From: Azospirillum sp. SYSU D00513
GTDB lineage: Bacteria > Pseudomonadota > Alphaproteobacteria > Azospirillales > Azospirillaceae
Direction: 5' to 3'
Length of the DNA stretch: 64,000 bases
NCBI RefSeq assembly: GCF_017356015.1
Contig: NZ_JAFIQV010000012.1
Coordinates: forward strand, 1-64,000
Part shown: positions 55,406-63,534 of the stretch, in pieces
How the letters are laid out: the number at the start of each line of letters is the position of its first letter
Position numbering within the stretch: the stretch's first letter is position 1
Notes under the pieces: generated by a model
Told to the model about the DNA's origin: nothing
Database searches by the model: none
Seen by the model: only the letters and a program-made list of their open reading frames with translations
Made by a program: the position numbers and the translations under genes

Positions 55406-56656
55406 TCACCGATCGGATCGGCGCAGTGTGACGAAGCGGCCGTGCCGGTGGAAGTCCCGCGACGAGCCGCCCTCGAGAATGACGCGCGCCACGGCGTTGC
55501 GGTCTTCCACCACGAAGCCCGACAGCGCCTCGATCCCATAGCTGAACAGGCGCGGGGTGAGCGGCGTGCCCGGCCCCACCAGCGCCACCCGCGTCCCGGC
55601 CGCGGCGGCCAGAAGGCGGGGCAGGGTGCGGTTGGCCAGCGTGGAGGAGGTCACGGCGGCGGCCTCGGCCCCCGGCAGCAGCCATTCGCCCGCCACCTCC
55701 GGATATTCGCCCGGGCCGGGCCTGATCTCCACCACCTGCGCCCTGGGCAGGCGCCGCGCGATGTCCGGGAAGGCGCCGACCACGACGAGCCGCCCCTCCA
55801 CCCCGGCGAAGTGATCGAGGCCGTTGCCGCCACCCCCGGACAGGCCGTCGTGGTTGTAATGGGCGTTCAGCGCGGCGATGCCGGCCGCGGCCGAGACCGG
55901 GTTCCAGGCGCGGGCGGCCTGCCGGGCGAGCGCCGACAGGCTCGTGCCGGCCCAGCTTTCCGGGGCCTGCCGTTCCAGATCCGGCCCTTCCGGATCAGGC
56001 GCGGAGGAGGGGCGGGCGGCGAGCCCGACCGCCCCGTCCACCGTTTCCACCATGATCCACTTGCCGCCGAGGACGACGCGGCGCACCTCCGCCTCGCGCA
56101 CGCCGAGCACGAGATCCTCGTAGAGGCGGTGCGGCCCCCACCAGCGCCACAGCGCCTCCTCGTCGGGCGCCAGAAGGGCCGCGTAGCCGCCGGTGAAGCT
56201 CTGCCATTCGTTGAGATAGCGGCTGCCCACGCTGGTCAGGACCGGGATTCCCTCGGCGATGCCCTCCAGCATCTCGCGGGCGAGCCCCTCGCCATGGGCT
56301 TCCAGCCCCGCGAACTTGTTGATCACCAGCAGGTCGGGACGCTCCTCCAGGGCGCGGCGCACCACCTGGCTGGCGTCGGCGACGCCTGCCGGATCGACGC
56401 GGCAGGCCCGCGATTCGCGCCCGAGATTCTGCGAGATGCCGAAGGAGCGGCCGGTCGCCACGTCCACCAGCTCCATCCGGTCGGCGCAATCGTCGCCGGC
56501 CCCGTAATTGCGCTGCACCAGCCCGGCGGTGCGGAAGCCGCGCCGGCGCAGCTCCGACACGAAGCGGTCGAGCAGCCGGTCCACGTCGGATCCGGGGCCA
56601 TGGACCACGGCGCCGGGACGCAGCGGCGGCGCGAGCACGGGGCGCAGGGTCGCCAT
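55406..56656 (-). CDS. Fusion of DUF2478 and DUF364 (putative metal-chelation) domains
   Basis: 416 aa from ATG 56656. Residues about 10-165 match DUF2478: RGFRTAGLVQRNYG, RESRACRVDP, LLVINKFAGLEAHGEGL, GIPVLTSVGSRYLNEW. Residues about 175-405 match DUF4213/DUF364: NAHYNHD, DHFAGVEGRLVVVGAFP, VTSSTLANRTLPRLL, VALVGPGTPLTP, LFSYGIEALSGFVV. DUF2478 genes often neighbour molybdate-related genes, and DUF364 is predicted to chelate heavy metals; both statements are family-level knowledge from memory. A TusA-like gene precedes it by 50 bp in the same direction. I infer a role in metal or sulfur cofactor handling. Confidence 0.78.
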   Translation of the reverse strand: MATLRPVLAPPLRPGAVVHGPGSDVDRLLDRFVSELRRRGFRTAGLVQRNYGAGDDCADRMELVDVATGRSFGISQNLGRESRACRVDPAGVADASQVVRRALEERPDLLVINKFAGLEAHGEGLAREMLEGIAEGIPVLTSVGSRYLNEWQSFTGGYAALLAPDEEALWRWWGPHRLYEDLVLGVREAEVRRVVLGGKWIMVETVDGAVGLAARPSSAPDPEGPDLERQAPESWAGTSLSALARQAARAWNPVSAAAGIAALNAHYNHDGLSGGGGNGLDHFAGVEGRLVVVGAFPDIARRLPRAQVVEIRPGPGEYPEVAGEWLLPGAEAAAVTSSTLANRTLPRLLAAAAGTRVALVGPGTPLTPRLFSYGIEALSGFVVEDRNAVARVILEGGSSRDFHRHGRFVTLRRSDR

Positions 56657-56706
56657 GGGAAGGGGGCCTCCTAGCTGTGAAGCGGTGCGGGTGCCGGGGT
56701 CGGCCG

Positions 56707-56976
56707 TCAGCCGCCGCGCCGGATCCGGTAGACGAACAGCTCGCCCCGCGTCTCGTGCCCGAGCAGGGCATTGTCGGTGGTGTTGCAGAAATGCTTGAAG
56801 TCGATCACCGAGGCGGGGTCGGTGGCGTAGACGATCACCTCCTCCCCCGGCGCCATGCGGTCGAGCAGGGCGCGGGTTCGCAGGATGGGCAGGGGGCAGT
56901 GCAGCCCCTTCACGTCCAGCTCCCTGGCAGCCCTCCTGCCGGTCTCCGTTTCGTCGCCTGGAATCTCGGTTGCCAC
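56707..56976 (-). CDS. TusA-like sulfur carrier protein
   Basis: 89 aa. The fold pattern ELDVKGLHCPLPILRTRALLDRMAPGEEVIVYATDPASVIDFKHFC is TusA/SirA, with the persulfide Cys in HCPLP (Cys 27). A second Cys occurs at FCN. An N-terminal charged extension of about 18 residues precedes the domain. TusA proteins carry sulfur for tRNA thiolation, molybdenum cofactor or sulfur oxidation. Pairing with the DUF2478-DUF364 gene suggests it gives sulfur to a metal centre; this is inferred. Confidence 0.9.
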   Translation of the reverse strand: MATEIPGDETETGRRAARELDVKGLHCPLPILRTRALLDRMAPGEEVIVYATDPASVIDFKHFCNTTDNALLGHETRGELFVYRIRRGG

Positions 56977-57128
56977 CGGCGCCGCTCCCTCGCTGCGGGT
57001 CTGAACACACGGAATGTCGGGGAACCTTAGCGGGTTCGCGCGGCCTTCTCCAGACGCTTGGCGCGCCGTTTCCGGATCACGCCTGTTGTAGGAGCAACAG
57101 CTTTGACCGAACGATCAGGAAGGATCCC

Positions 57129-58199
57129 ATGGCCACAGGGCAACTCGACAAGGTGGTGGTGATCACCGGCGCCTCCAGCGGAATCGGGCGGGCGACCGCC
57201 CTGGAGTTCGCGCGCCGGGGTGCCGCCGTGATCCTCGCCGCGCGCAGCCACGCCGCTCTGCACGAAGTCGCGGAGGAATGCATCGATGCCGGCGGGCGGG
57301 CGATGGTGGTGCCGACCGACGTCACCGACGCCGCGCAGGTGAAGGCGCTGGCGCAGCGTGCCTTCGATGCCTTCGGCGGCATCGACGTGTGGGTGAACAA
57401 CGCGGGCGTCATCGCCTTCGGCCGGTTCGAGGAGATCCCCGAGGACGTGTTCGAGCGCGTCATGCGCACCAATTTCCTCGGCGTCGTGCATGGCTGCCGG
57501 GCGGTGCTGCCGCATTTCCTCGACCATGGCGAGGGGATCATCATCAACACCGCGTCCATGGTGTCGAACGTCGGGCAGCGCTACGCGACGCCCTATGTGG
57601 CGAGCAAGTTCGCCGTGCGCGGCTTCAGCGAATCGCTCCGCCAGGAGCTGGTGGACGAGCCGGACATCCATGTCTGCGTCGTCATGCCGGCGGCCATCGA
57701 CACGCCCCTGTGGCAGCACGCCGCGAACTACACGGGCCGCGCCATCAAGCCGCTGAACCCGCTCTACGCGCCGGAGGACGTGGCCGCCACGATCGTGTCG
57801 CTGGCCGAACGCCCGCAGCGCGAGGTGTTCGTCGGCAACATGGGCCGCATGACCGCGCTGCAGAACGCCGTCGCTCCCGGCATGACCGAGAAGATGATGG
57901 CGCACATGATCGAACACGACATGTTCCAGAACCGTCCGGCCCGCGACACCTCCGGCGCGGTGTTGGCCCCCATGCCCGAATATCACGGGGCGAGCGGCGG
58001 CTGGCGCGAGCGCAACGGGTTCGGCGACCTCCAGGGATCGGGGCAGGGCCAGGCCTATGCGGGCGGGACCGGCGGCCGGCGGGAACGGCGATTCTCCTGG
58101 ACCAACCTCGCCCTGTTCCTGATCCCCATCGGGGTCATGAGCGGCATGCCGCGCAATGTCGGCCGGCGGGGATCCTACCGGGGCCAATCCGCGCACTGA
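57129..58199 (+). CDS. Short-chain dehydrogenase with C-terminal membrane tail
   Basis: 356 aa from ATG 57129, with AGGAAGG upstream. Rossmann domain with VITGASSGIGRA (residues 11-22), NNAG, and catalytic Tyr-Lys in PYVASKF (about 156-160); Ser in NTASMVSN. NADP or NAD dependent oxidoreductase. After the usual 250 residues comes an extension: a helical region to about 300, a Gly/Ser/Gln-rich linker, and a membrane helix WTNLALFLIPIGVMSGM near the end. This implies membrane attachment. The substrate is unknown. Monocistronic. Confidence 0.9.
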   Translation: MATGQLDKVVVITGASSGIGRATALEFARRGAAVILAARSHAALHEVAEECIDAGGRAMVVPTDVTDAAQVKALAQRAFDAFGGIDVWVNNAGVIAFGRFEEIPEDVFERVMRTNFLGVVHGCRAVLPHFLDHGEGIIINTASMVSNVGQRYATPYVASKFAVRGFSESLRQELVDEPDIHVCVVMPAAIDTPLWQHAANYTGRAIKPLNPLYAPEDVAATIVSLAERPQREVFVGNMGRMTALQNAVAPGMTEKMMAHMIEHDMFQNRPARDTSGAVLAPMPEYHGASGGWRERNGFGDLQGSGQGQAYAGGTGGRRERRFSWTNLALFLIPIGVMSGMPRNVGRRGSYRGQSAH

Positions 58200-58231
58200 C
58201 GCGAGCTGTCTTCCTCGGTCGAGAATCCCAC

Positions 58232-58265
58232 GAAAAGCCCGGCGAGTGGGCCTCGCCGGGCTTTT
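58232..58265. terminator. Intrinsic terminator, bidirectional
   Basis: GAAAAGCCCGGCGAG (58232-58246) pairs with CTCGCCGGGCTTTT (58252-58265) around a five-base loop. A-run and T-run flank it. It separates the SDR gene from the convergent 55-aa gene. Confidence 0.88.
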
Positions 58266-58289
58266 CCCGCATATCCGGAGCCTGAGCAG

Positions 58290-58457
58290 TCAGGCGCCGC
58301 CGATGCCCTCGATGAATTTCTCGCCGGTCTTGGGATCGATGTTCTCGGCCGTGCCCGGCGTGCCCGGGGCCGCCTCGTCGCGGTCCGACATCTGGCCGGC
58401 GGGTGCGTCGCCCTGCGGGCGTTCGTCGTTGGCCTTGTCCTTCGGAGTATCGGTCAT
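58290..58457 (-). CDS. Small acidic disordered protein
   Basis: 55 aa. Composition is mostly Asp, Glu, Lys, Pro, Gly and Ala, with no hydrophobic core: TDTPKDKANDERPQGDAPAG then MSDRDEAAPGTPG and a C-terminal DPKTGEKFIEGIGGA. It looks intrinsically disordered. It has a clear terminator downstream and ATG with GGAGAAGACGCC upstream. Too short for many gene finders. No family recognised; a stress-related role is only a guess. Confidence 0.6.
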   Translation of the reverse strand: MTDTPKDKANDERPQGDAPAGQMSDRDEAAPGTPGTAENIDPKTGEKFIEGIGGA

Positions 58458-58645
58458 GGCGTCTTCTCCTGTCCGTTCGGGCGCGTGCTGCGGCCTCCAG
58501 GGGAGAACAGGCGTGGGGATGCAAGCTCACGGACCGTACCGCGACGGCAGCGCTCCCGCCCACTGGCGGTAAGCCCTTTTCGCGAAGGCCTTCCACTCGC
58601 CATTGCCTTGTTTCTCCCTTTGCCTGCGCACGATAAGGAGGGAGC

Positions 58646-58906
58646 ATGACCCAGCACAATGTGACGGACCGCGCCAAGCTGCTGCACGCGCGCGCGCTGA
58701 TCCAGCATCACGAGCGCAACAACCCGGCGGGGTCGGAACGCATGCGCGGGGCCCGTTACGAATTGGCGGTGAACGCCTCGGACGTGAACGGCGACCGGTG
58801 CATGTTCCCGGCCTGCGGCTGCCCGCAGGCGGACTGCGCGCGCCAGCCGTTGTGCCAGCCGCAAGTGACCTGGGACGAGACGAACGCCTCCTGGAAGCTG
58901 CTTTAG
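58646..58906 (+). CDS. Hypothetical cysteine-motif protein, copy 1
   Basis: 86 aa, with GGAGGGAGC before the ATG. After a helical start, residues 32-64 carry MRGARYELAVNASDVNGDRCMFPACGCPQADC. Cysteines 52, 57, 59 and 64 form C-x4-C-x-C-x4-C, with an extra Cys at 70. It ends in ASWKLL. The next gene (59100) encodes a clear paralogue with the same motif and end. No membrane or signal region. The cluster could bind zinc or an iron-sulfur centre. I recognise no named family. Confidence 0.75.
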   Translation: MTQHNVTDRAKLLHARALIQHHERNNPAGSERMRGARYELAVNASDVNGDRCMFPACGCPQADCARQPLCQPQVTWDETNASWKLL

Positions 58907-59099
58907 CCGCTGTTCTCCCGCGCTTGCCCGTTTATTCCCTCCGGGTCCTATCCCGGGCCGCCGAGCCCCCTTCCGACAAGGTTATGCCCGTTTCGCTTCC
59001 GGTGTAAGAGGCTGGCGGGACATGGGTAAGGCGCTTTCACGGAGAGACGGGCGGTGCCGGCCGGGTTACGATGCAACTTCACGGTGACGGGAGGGATGC

Positions 59100-59366
59100 A
59101 TGAACCCCGGCAAGGACAAGGATGAGCGTCGCGCGGCGTTGATCCGGGTGCGTGACGTCGTCGAGCATTACGAGCAGCACAGCGCCAGCGGCGCGGATCT
59201 GATGCGGGGCGTGCGCTACGACCTCGCCGTCCGGGCCGTCGACGTGAACGGCGAGAGCTGCCTCTTTCCTGCCTGCGGCTGTGCCAAGGCGGAATGCGAG
59301 AACCAGCCTCCGCGCCTACCCACCGTCGAATGGCGCGGCCCCGTCGCGGGCTGGAAGCTCTCCTGA
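59100..59366 (+). CDS. Hypothetical cysteine-motif protein, copy 2
   Basis: 88 aa, with GGGAGGGATGC upstream. It aligns along its full length with the product of the gene at 58646: MRGVRYDLAVRAVDVNGESCLFPACGCAKAEC corresponds to the same segment there, and both end in a WKL motif. Cysteines 54, 59, 61 and 66 repeat the C-x4-C-x-C-x4-C spacing; the fifth Cys of copy 1 is absent. A tandem duplication with about 190 bp between copies. Function unknown. Confidence 0.75.
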   Translation: MNPGKDKDERRAALIRVRDVVEHYEQHSASGADLMRGVRYDLAVRAVDVNGESCLFPACGCAKAECENQPPRLPTVEWRGPVAGWKLS

Positions 59367-59498
59367 ACCGACACCAAAGTGCTGGGATGGGCTCTAAAGG
59401 CTGATTCCCTACTCTGAAAGTGTCGATTTTTGAGGAAAGTTCCAGATCGATCACGTAGGCTGAAGGCACATGCCCCATTGTGTGCCGGTGCCGCCGTG

Positions 59499-59717
59499 AT
59501 GATCTCCAATTCGCTCGATGCCATCTCTTCCGGGGACATGTCTCTTGAGGACATGTCTCTGGCGGACATCCTGAACGAGTTGGCGGAGCGGTACCATGTC
59601 AGCCCCTACCAGCTCTGCGAGGCGGCGGCGGAGCGCAAGCAGATTCCGCAGGACCGGCTCGGTCTGCTGATGCGCGAAGCGGCGCAACGTCTGCGCCCGC
59701 TCGGCCGCGCGGCCTGA
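59499..59717 (+). CDS. Hypothetical small helical protein with 15-bp internal repeats
   Basis: 72 aa from ATG 59499 (a GTG directly before is possible). The N-terminal third contains a DNA repeat: GGACAT recurs with a 15-bp period at 59534, 59549 and 59564, giving SGDMSLEDMSLADI. The rest is helical: ILNELAERYHVSPYQLCEAAAERKQIPQDRLGLLMREAAQRL, vaguely like a helix-turn-helix or UBA fold. No family recognised. It may be the same transcript as its neighbours. Confidence 0.55.
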   Translation: MISNSLDAISSGDMSLEDMSLADILNELAERYHVSPYQLCEAAAERKQIPQDRLGLLMREAAQRLRPLGRAA

Positions 59718-59850
59718 TTCCCATCCTCTCCTCGCCTCTTTCCGGTTAGCCCCTTCCGACCGGGATTAAGTCACCGCCCAGGCTTGTTCATCTTTATGGA
59801 AGCGCGACAGCGAAGCTTCCGAAGACAAGATGGACGCAGGCGGGGACATC

Positions 59851-60147
59851 ATGACCATCCGAAACATCGCCCTGGCGGCTCTGGCGGGGCTCACCTTGTC
59901 CGGCTGCGTGGTCTCGGGCCACACCGGCTATTACGGCTATGTGCCGCAGCCGCGGGCCTATGTGGTGCAGCCCGATTACTACTATGCCGAGCCGCGCTAT
60001 TACGGCGGCGGTTGGCATGATGGCGGCCATGGGCATGGCCGGGGGCCATTGGAAGGGACGCGGCCGCGGCCATCACAAGCACGGGCATTGACGGGGCTGC
60101 AAGCGGGCGCGCGGCAGGAACGCCCGCGCGCCCTTACCGGCCGATGA
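59851..60147 (+). pseudogene. Small lipoprotein with a probable frameshift in its Gly/His-rich tail
   Basis: ATG 59851 starts a lipoprotein signal (lipobox LSGC, Cys 17) and a Tyr/Pro-rich section (YYGYVPQPRAYVVQPDYYYAEPRYYGG). Within HDGGHGHGRG the frame crosses five G bases (60041-60045). In the present frame it runs on as unlike sequence to 60147, overlapping the next gene. With one G fewer the frame reads GHWKGRGRGHHKHGH and stops at 60091, matching the preceding Gly/His pattern. So it is either a sequencing error, a natural frameshift or phase variation. Similar small lipoproteins are widespread and uncharacterised. Confidence 0.6.
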
Positions 60148-61117
60148 AGCGGCCGAACCCCCGGCTTCCGTCGCCCGTTTCGATGGTGCCGGTCACCGTC
60201 AGGCTGTCCACGTCGATGACGCTGACCTCGTTGCTGAACCAGTTCGCGACGAAGACGCGGCGCCCGTCGGGGTGCGCCTGGGCTCCTTCCGGATATTCGC
60301 CGACCTCGATGGTCTTGATGACGGCGAGGCTTTCCGTGTCGATCACGGAGACGGTATTGTCCTGCTGGTTGGTCACGAAGGCGCGGCGCCCGTCCGGCGT
60401 GACCGCCGGCATGTAGGGCCAGGAACCGACCGGCACGTCGGCGACCCTGGTCAGGGTCGAAAGGTCGATGACGCTGACCGTGCCGCTGACGACGTTGGCG
60501 ACATAGGCGCGGCTTTCCCGCGCATCGACGTCGATGCCGAAGGGATGGGTTCCGACGGGAATGGTGGCCCTGACCGCCAGCGTCCGCGCGTCGATGACCG
60601 AGACGCTGTCGGAGTCGCGGTTCGCCACGAGGACGATGCCCCGGCCGTCCACCACCCGCACCCCCGCCGGCACCTCGCCGACCGCGACCTCCGCGACCGT
60701 GTCCAGCGTCGCGCCGTCGAGCACGAGGACGCGCTTGCGGTACCAGTCCGCGACATAGACGCGGCGCCCTTCGCGGTCGGCGTCGATGCCCAGCGGGACC
60801 TCCCCGACGGGGCGGCGCAGGTCCACCGAGGCGGTGGCCGCGTCGATGCGGTAGACGTCCTTGCTGTCCGGGTTGGTCACGAAGACCTTGCGGCCGTCGC
60901 CAACGGCGACGCCCGCCGGCTTCTGCCCCACCTTGACCGTCGCCACCACCGTCTCGGTGGCCGTGTCGATCACCGACACGGTGCCCTCCGTCTGGTTGGT
61001 GACCCAGGCGCGCTGCGCCTGGGCGATGCCGGTCAGGGAGAACAGCAGCAAACCGGCCCCGGCGGCGCAGCGCAGCGTGGCAGAGGGCAGGGCGGGGCGA
61101 AGCCGTCGGCCGGCCAC
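60134..61117 (-). CDS. Secreted YVTN-type beta-propeller protein
   Basis: 327 aa, starting at GTG 61117. Signal peptide (about 1-35, ending AQA). Seven or so repeats follow with RVFVTNQ/ANRDSDSVSVIDARTLAV-like units, each ending in IPVGTHPFGI, VKVGQKPAGV or similar. This is the YncE/YVTN family, periplasmic propellers whose partner is usually a redox or binding protein. Relatives associate with PQQ-dependent alcohol oxidation. The start is one base beyond the stop of the MxaD-like gene, so they form a coupled pair. Confidence 0.88.
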   Translation of the reverse strand: MAGRRLRPALPSATLRCAAGAGLLLFSLTGIAQAQRAWVTNQTEGTVSVIDTATETVVATVKVGQKPAGVAVGDGRKVFVTNPDSKDVYRIDAATASVDLRRPVGEVPLGIDADREGRRVYVADWYRKRVLVLDGATLDTVAEVAVGEVPAGVRVVDGRGIVLVANRDSDSVSVIDARTLAVRATIPVGTHPFGIDVDARESRAYVANVVSGTVSVIDLSTLTRVADVPVGSWPYMPAVTPDGRRAFVTNQQDNTVSVIDTESLAVIKTIEVGEYPEGAQAHPDGRRVFVANWFSNEVSVIDVDSLTVTGTIETGDGSRGFGRFIGR

Positions 61118-61118
61118 C

Positions 61119-61649
61119 TTACTTCTTCTCGGCGAGCGTCTTCAGGTTGGCGAGGCCGGCCTCGTAGACGCCGCTCACCGCCTTCACGGCGGACTCGTCG
61201 TTGTACTTTTCGGGCGGATCGTTGTTCATGTAGCCGCGGTAGAAGGCACCCTGCCATTCCACCACCGAACCGCCATCCTTGCCCGGCTCGACGTCGATGG
61301 TCGAGCTGTAGTTGGCGACCGGCAGCACGTCGATGTTCACGTCCGTGATCTTGTACGAATAGCTCATCTTTTCGGCTTCGTACTTGCGCAGCTCCTCGTG
61401 GAGCTGGCCGCCGCCCTTGAGAGTCAGCGTGCGCGTGGCCTTGGCGTCGTTGCCGCCCTTGGCCTCGGTCTTCTCGACCGCCGGATGCCAGCTCATGTCA
61501 TCGAAGTTCTTGATCAGCGCCCAGACGGCTTCCGGCGGAGCCGCGATCTCGACGGATTTCGTCAGCTTCTGGCGGGTCGGGCCATGGGCCTCCGCCGCGA
61601 GCGGCGACAGGGCGACGAGCATGGACAGGGCAAGACCGAAGGCTTTCAA
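61119..61649 (-). CDS. Periplasmic SRPBCC protein, MxaD-like
   Basis: 176 aa from TTG 61649, five bases after GGAGG. The TTG begins the signal peptide (KAFGLALSMLVALSPLAAEA). An SRPBCC (START-like) domain follows: KSVEIAAPPEAVWALIKNFDDMSWHPAVEKTEAKGG and GFYRG-like strand, with C-terminal helix. MxaD of methylotrophs has this size, signal and domain and aids electron flow from methanol dehydrogenase to cytochrome c. No dehydrogenase gene is in view. The stop adjoins the beta-propeller start. Function inferred. Confidence 0.8.
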   Translation of the reverse strand: MKAFGLALSMLVALSPLAAEAHGPTRQKLTKSVEIAAPPEAVWALIKNFDDMSWHPAVEKTEAKGGNDAKATRTLTLKGGGQLHEELRKYEAEKMSYSYKITDVNIDVLPVANYSSTIDVEPGKDGGSVVEWQGAFYRGYMNNDPPEKYNDESAVKAVSGVYEAGLANLKTLAEKK

Positions 61650-61781
61650 AACATCCTCCCTTGATGAGCCGATTGGATTCGGCTTTTCCGCTCCGGCCGG
61701 ATGGGCCGGGCGAACGGCTTTGGAGGGCGGATGATACAGACGGCCAACCATAGCGTCATTAGGACTTTTTGGCGTTGCGGC

Positions 61782-61806
61782 AAAAAATGATCATTGCATG
61801 CGCAAT
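61782..61806 (-). terminator. Possible terminator after the HAD gene
   Basis: On the minus strand, ATTGC-GCAT-GCAAT (61806-61793), then GATCA and six T bases (61787-61782). A five-base stem only, so weak, but well placed right after the HAD stop. Confidence 0.4.
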
Positions 61807-62537
61807 CATCTTGCCCAGCTCAACGCCCTTATGTCCTCCAGCGTGACGGAACTCAGGTCGGGATGGACGGCCAGCGCGCCGGTGAAATCATCGCCCTGCG
61901 TGTAGATGCTTTCCGTGACGATCACGGGGATGCCGGCGGCGCGGGCGGCGCGGACGCCGTTGGTCGAATCCTCCAGCGCGACGCAGCTTTCCGCCGGCAT
62001 CCCCAGCCGCTCCAGCACCAGGTCGTAGACCTGCGGGTCGGGTTTCTTGCGCGGCGCCTGCTCGGCGCAGGCGATGCAGGCGAACCAGCCCGGCCCCTCG
62101 CCGCCGGTGACGGCGTTGAACAGGGCGATCACGTTGGCCTCGGAGGTGGTGGTGGCGACGGCCAACGTCAGGCCGGCGGCGCGGGCCTGCTCGATCAGCC
62201 GGGCGACGCCCGGCCGGAAGGGCACTCCCCCGCTTTCCACCGCCGCCGTGTAGAGGGCGGTCTTGCGCCTGTGCATGGCCGCGGCCATCGCGTCGAAGCC
62301 GTCCCCGATGCGGTCCGGGTCAGCCTGCTCGGCGTAGGCGCGCATCCGCTCCTTGCCCCCGGAGACCTTCAGGAGTCGGCGGTAGAGCGCGCGGTCCCAG
62401 TTCCAGGACAGGCCGAACTCCGCGAAGGTCCGGTTGAAGGCCTCGCGGTGGGTTTCCTCCGTCTCGGCCAGCGTGCCGTCGACGTCGAAGATGATCGCGC
62501 GCAACGGCGGGCGCGAGCGGTCCTGTGCGGCCTGCAT
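61806..62537 (-). CDS. HAD-superfamily phosphatase, CbbY type
   Basis: 243 aa. Motif I DVDGTLAETEE (Asp 18 and 20), motif II in LAVATTTSEAN, motif III Lys in RKKPDPQVYDLVLERL and motif IV LEDSTNGVRAARAAG are all present. The alpha-helical cap (about 25-100) resembles CbbY, a xylulose-1,5-bisphosphate phosphatase that clears Rubisco inhibitors, though such proteins also act as general sugar phosphatases. No Rubisco gene is near. Monocistronic. Confidence 0.88.
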   Translation of the reverse strand: MQAAQDRSRPPLRAIIFDVDGTLAETEETHREAFNRTFAEFGLSWNWDRALYRRLLKVSGGKERMRAYAEQADPDRIGDGFDAMAAAMHRRKTALYTAAVESGGVPFRPGVARLIEQARAAGLTLAVATTTSEANVIALFNAVTGGEGPGWFACIACAEQAPRKKPDPQVYDLVLERLGMPAESCVALEDSTNGVRAARAAGIPVIVTESIYTQGDDFTGALAVHPDLSSVTLEDIRALSWAR

Positions 62538-62688
62538 GATGCCGATCCTCCCGGACTTTGTTTGTTGGAGGCCAGTCTAGCAGCGGAAGGAAGCGCGCGC
62601 GATGCTACGAACGGCCGCAGCGGGACAAGTAAGTTTCAGGAAATACTTGCCGGTATGGTGAGCAATTCCTGACAACAGCCTTCGGCGT

Positions 62689-63465
62689 TCACGGTTTTTG
62701 GGGCGCCGTCGCGATCGAGGACAGATCCGTAGCCGGGTCCACGCGGCGGCCTTCCTCCTTCCGCTCGGAATAGCGGTCGGTCAGGGCCGCCGTGTGCGGG
62801 CGCAGCAGCACGGTGAAGCGCACCAACTCCTCCATCACGTCCACGATCCGGTCGTAATAGGCGGACGGCTTCATGCGGCCGGCCTCGTCGAACTCCTGGA
62901 AGGCCTTGGCGACGCTCGACTGGTTGGGGATGGTGACCATGCGCATCCAGCGGCCGAGCAGCCGCATCGTGTTCACCGCGTTGAAGGATTGCGACCCGCC
63001 GGACACCTGCATGACGGCGAGCGTGCGTCCCTGGGTCGGCCGGATGCCGCCCATGCTGAGCGGCAGATGGTCGATCTGCGCCTTCATCAGGCCGGTGATC
63101 TGACCGTGACGCTCCGGGCTGCACCAGACCTGGCCTTCCGACCAGGTCGACAGATCCCGGAGTTCCTTCACGGCGGGGTGGTCGTCGCCGGGCACCTGAT
63201 CGGGGAAGGGCAGGTCGGACGGGTCGAAGATTCGCGTCTCCGCCCCGAAGAAGCGCAGCAGCCGCGCCGCTTCCTCCACCGCCAGCCGCGAGTAGGAGCG
63301 CGGCCGCAGGGACCCGTAGAGCAGGAGGATCCGCGGCGGGCCGTCCTCCGCTCCCGTCCCCGTCCCCAGCCCCGCCGCCGGCCGTTCCCGAGCGTAGAGC
63401 GGATCGAGCGCCGGCAGGTGATCGGGGTCGGGCAGGTCGCGCAGTCTTGCGGAAGTGGGGCTCAT
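62689..63465 (-). CDS. arsH: NADPH-dependent FMN reductase ArsH
   Basis: 258 aa. Flavodoxin-like fold with [14 protein letters not shown] (FMN phosphate loop) and the ArsH-specific [59 protein letters not shown]. ArsH uses NADPH to detoxify methylarsenicals and other oxidants. It is solitary here: no arsR, arsB or arsC is visible in the window. The gene upstream, reading the same way, is nhaA. Confidence 0.93.
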   Translation of the reverse strand: MSPTSARLRDLPDPDHLPALDPLYARERPAAGLGTGTGAEDGPPRILLLYGSLRPRSYSRLAVEEAARLLRFFGAETRIFDPSDLPFPDQVPGDDHPAVKELRDLSTWSEGQVWCSPERHGQITGLMKAQIDHLPLSMGGIRPTQGRTLAVMQVSGGSQSFNAVNTMRLLGRWMRMVTIPNQSSVAKAFQEFDEAGRMKPSAYYDRIVDVMEELVRFTVLLRPHTAALTDRYSERKEEGRRVDPATDLSSIATAPQKP

Positions 63466-63534
63466 GGAAGAATTCTCCGGCGGTGTGTCGGGCGCGGATG
63501 ATAGCCCAACATCCCGCCGGAGCCTTCCCGGACT

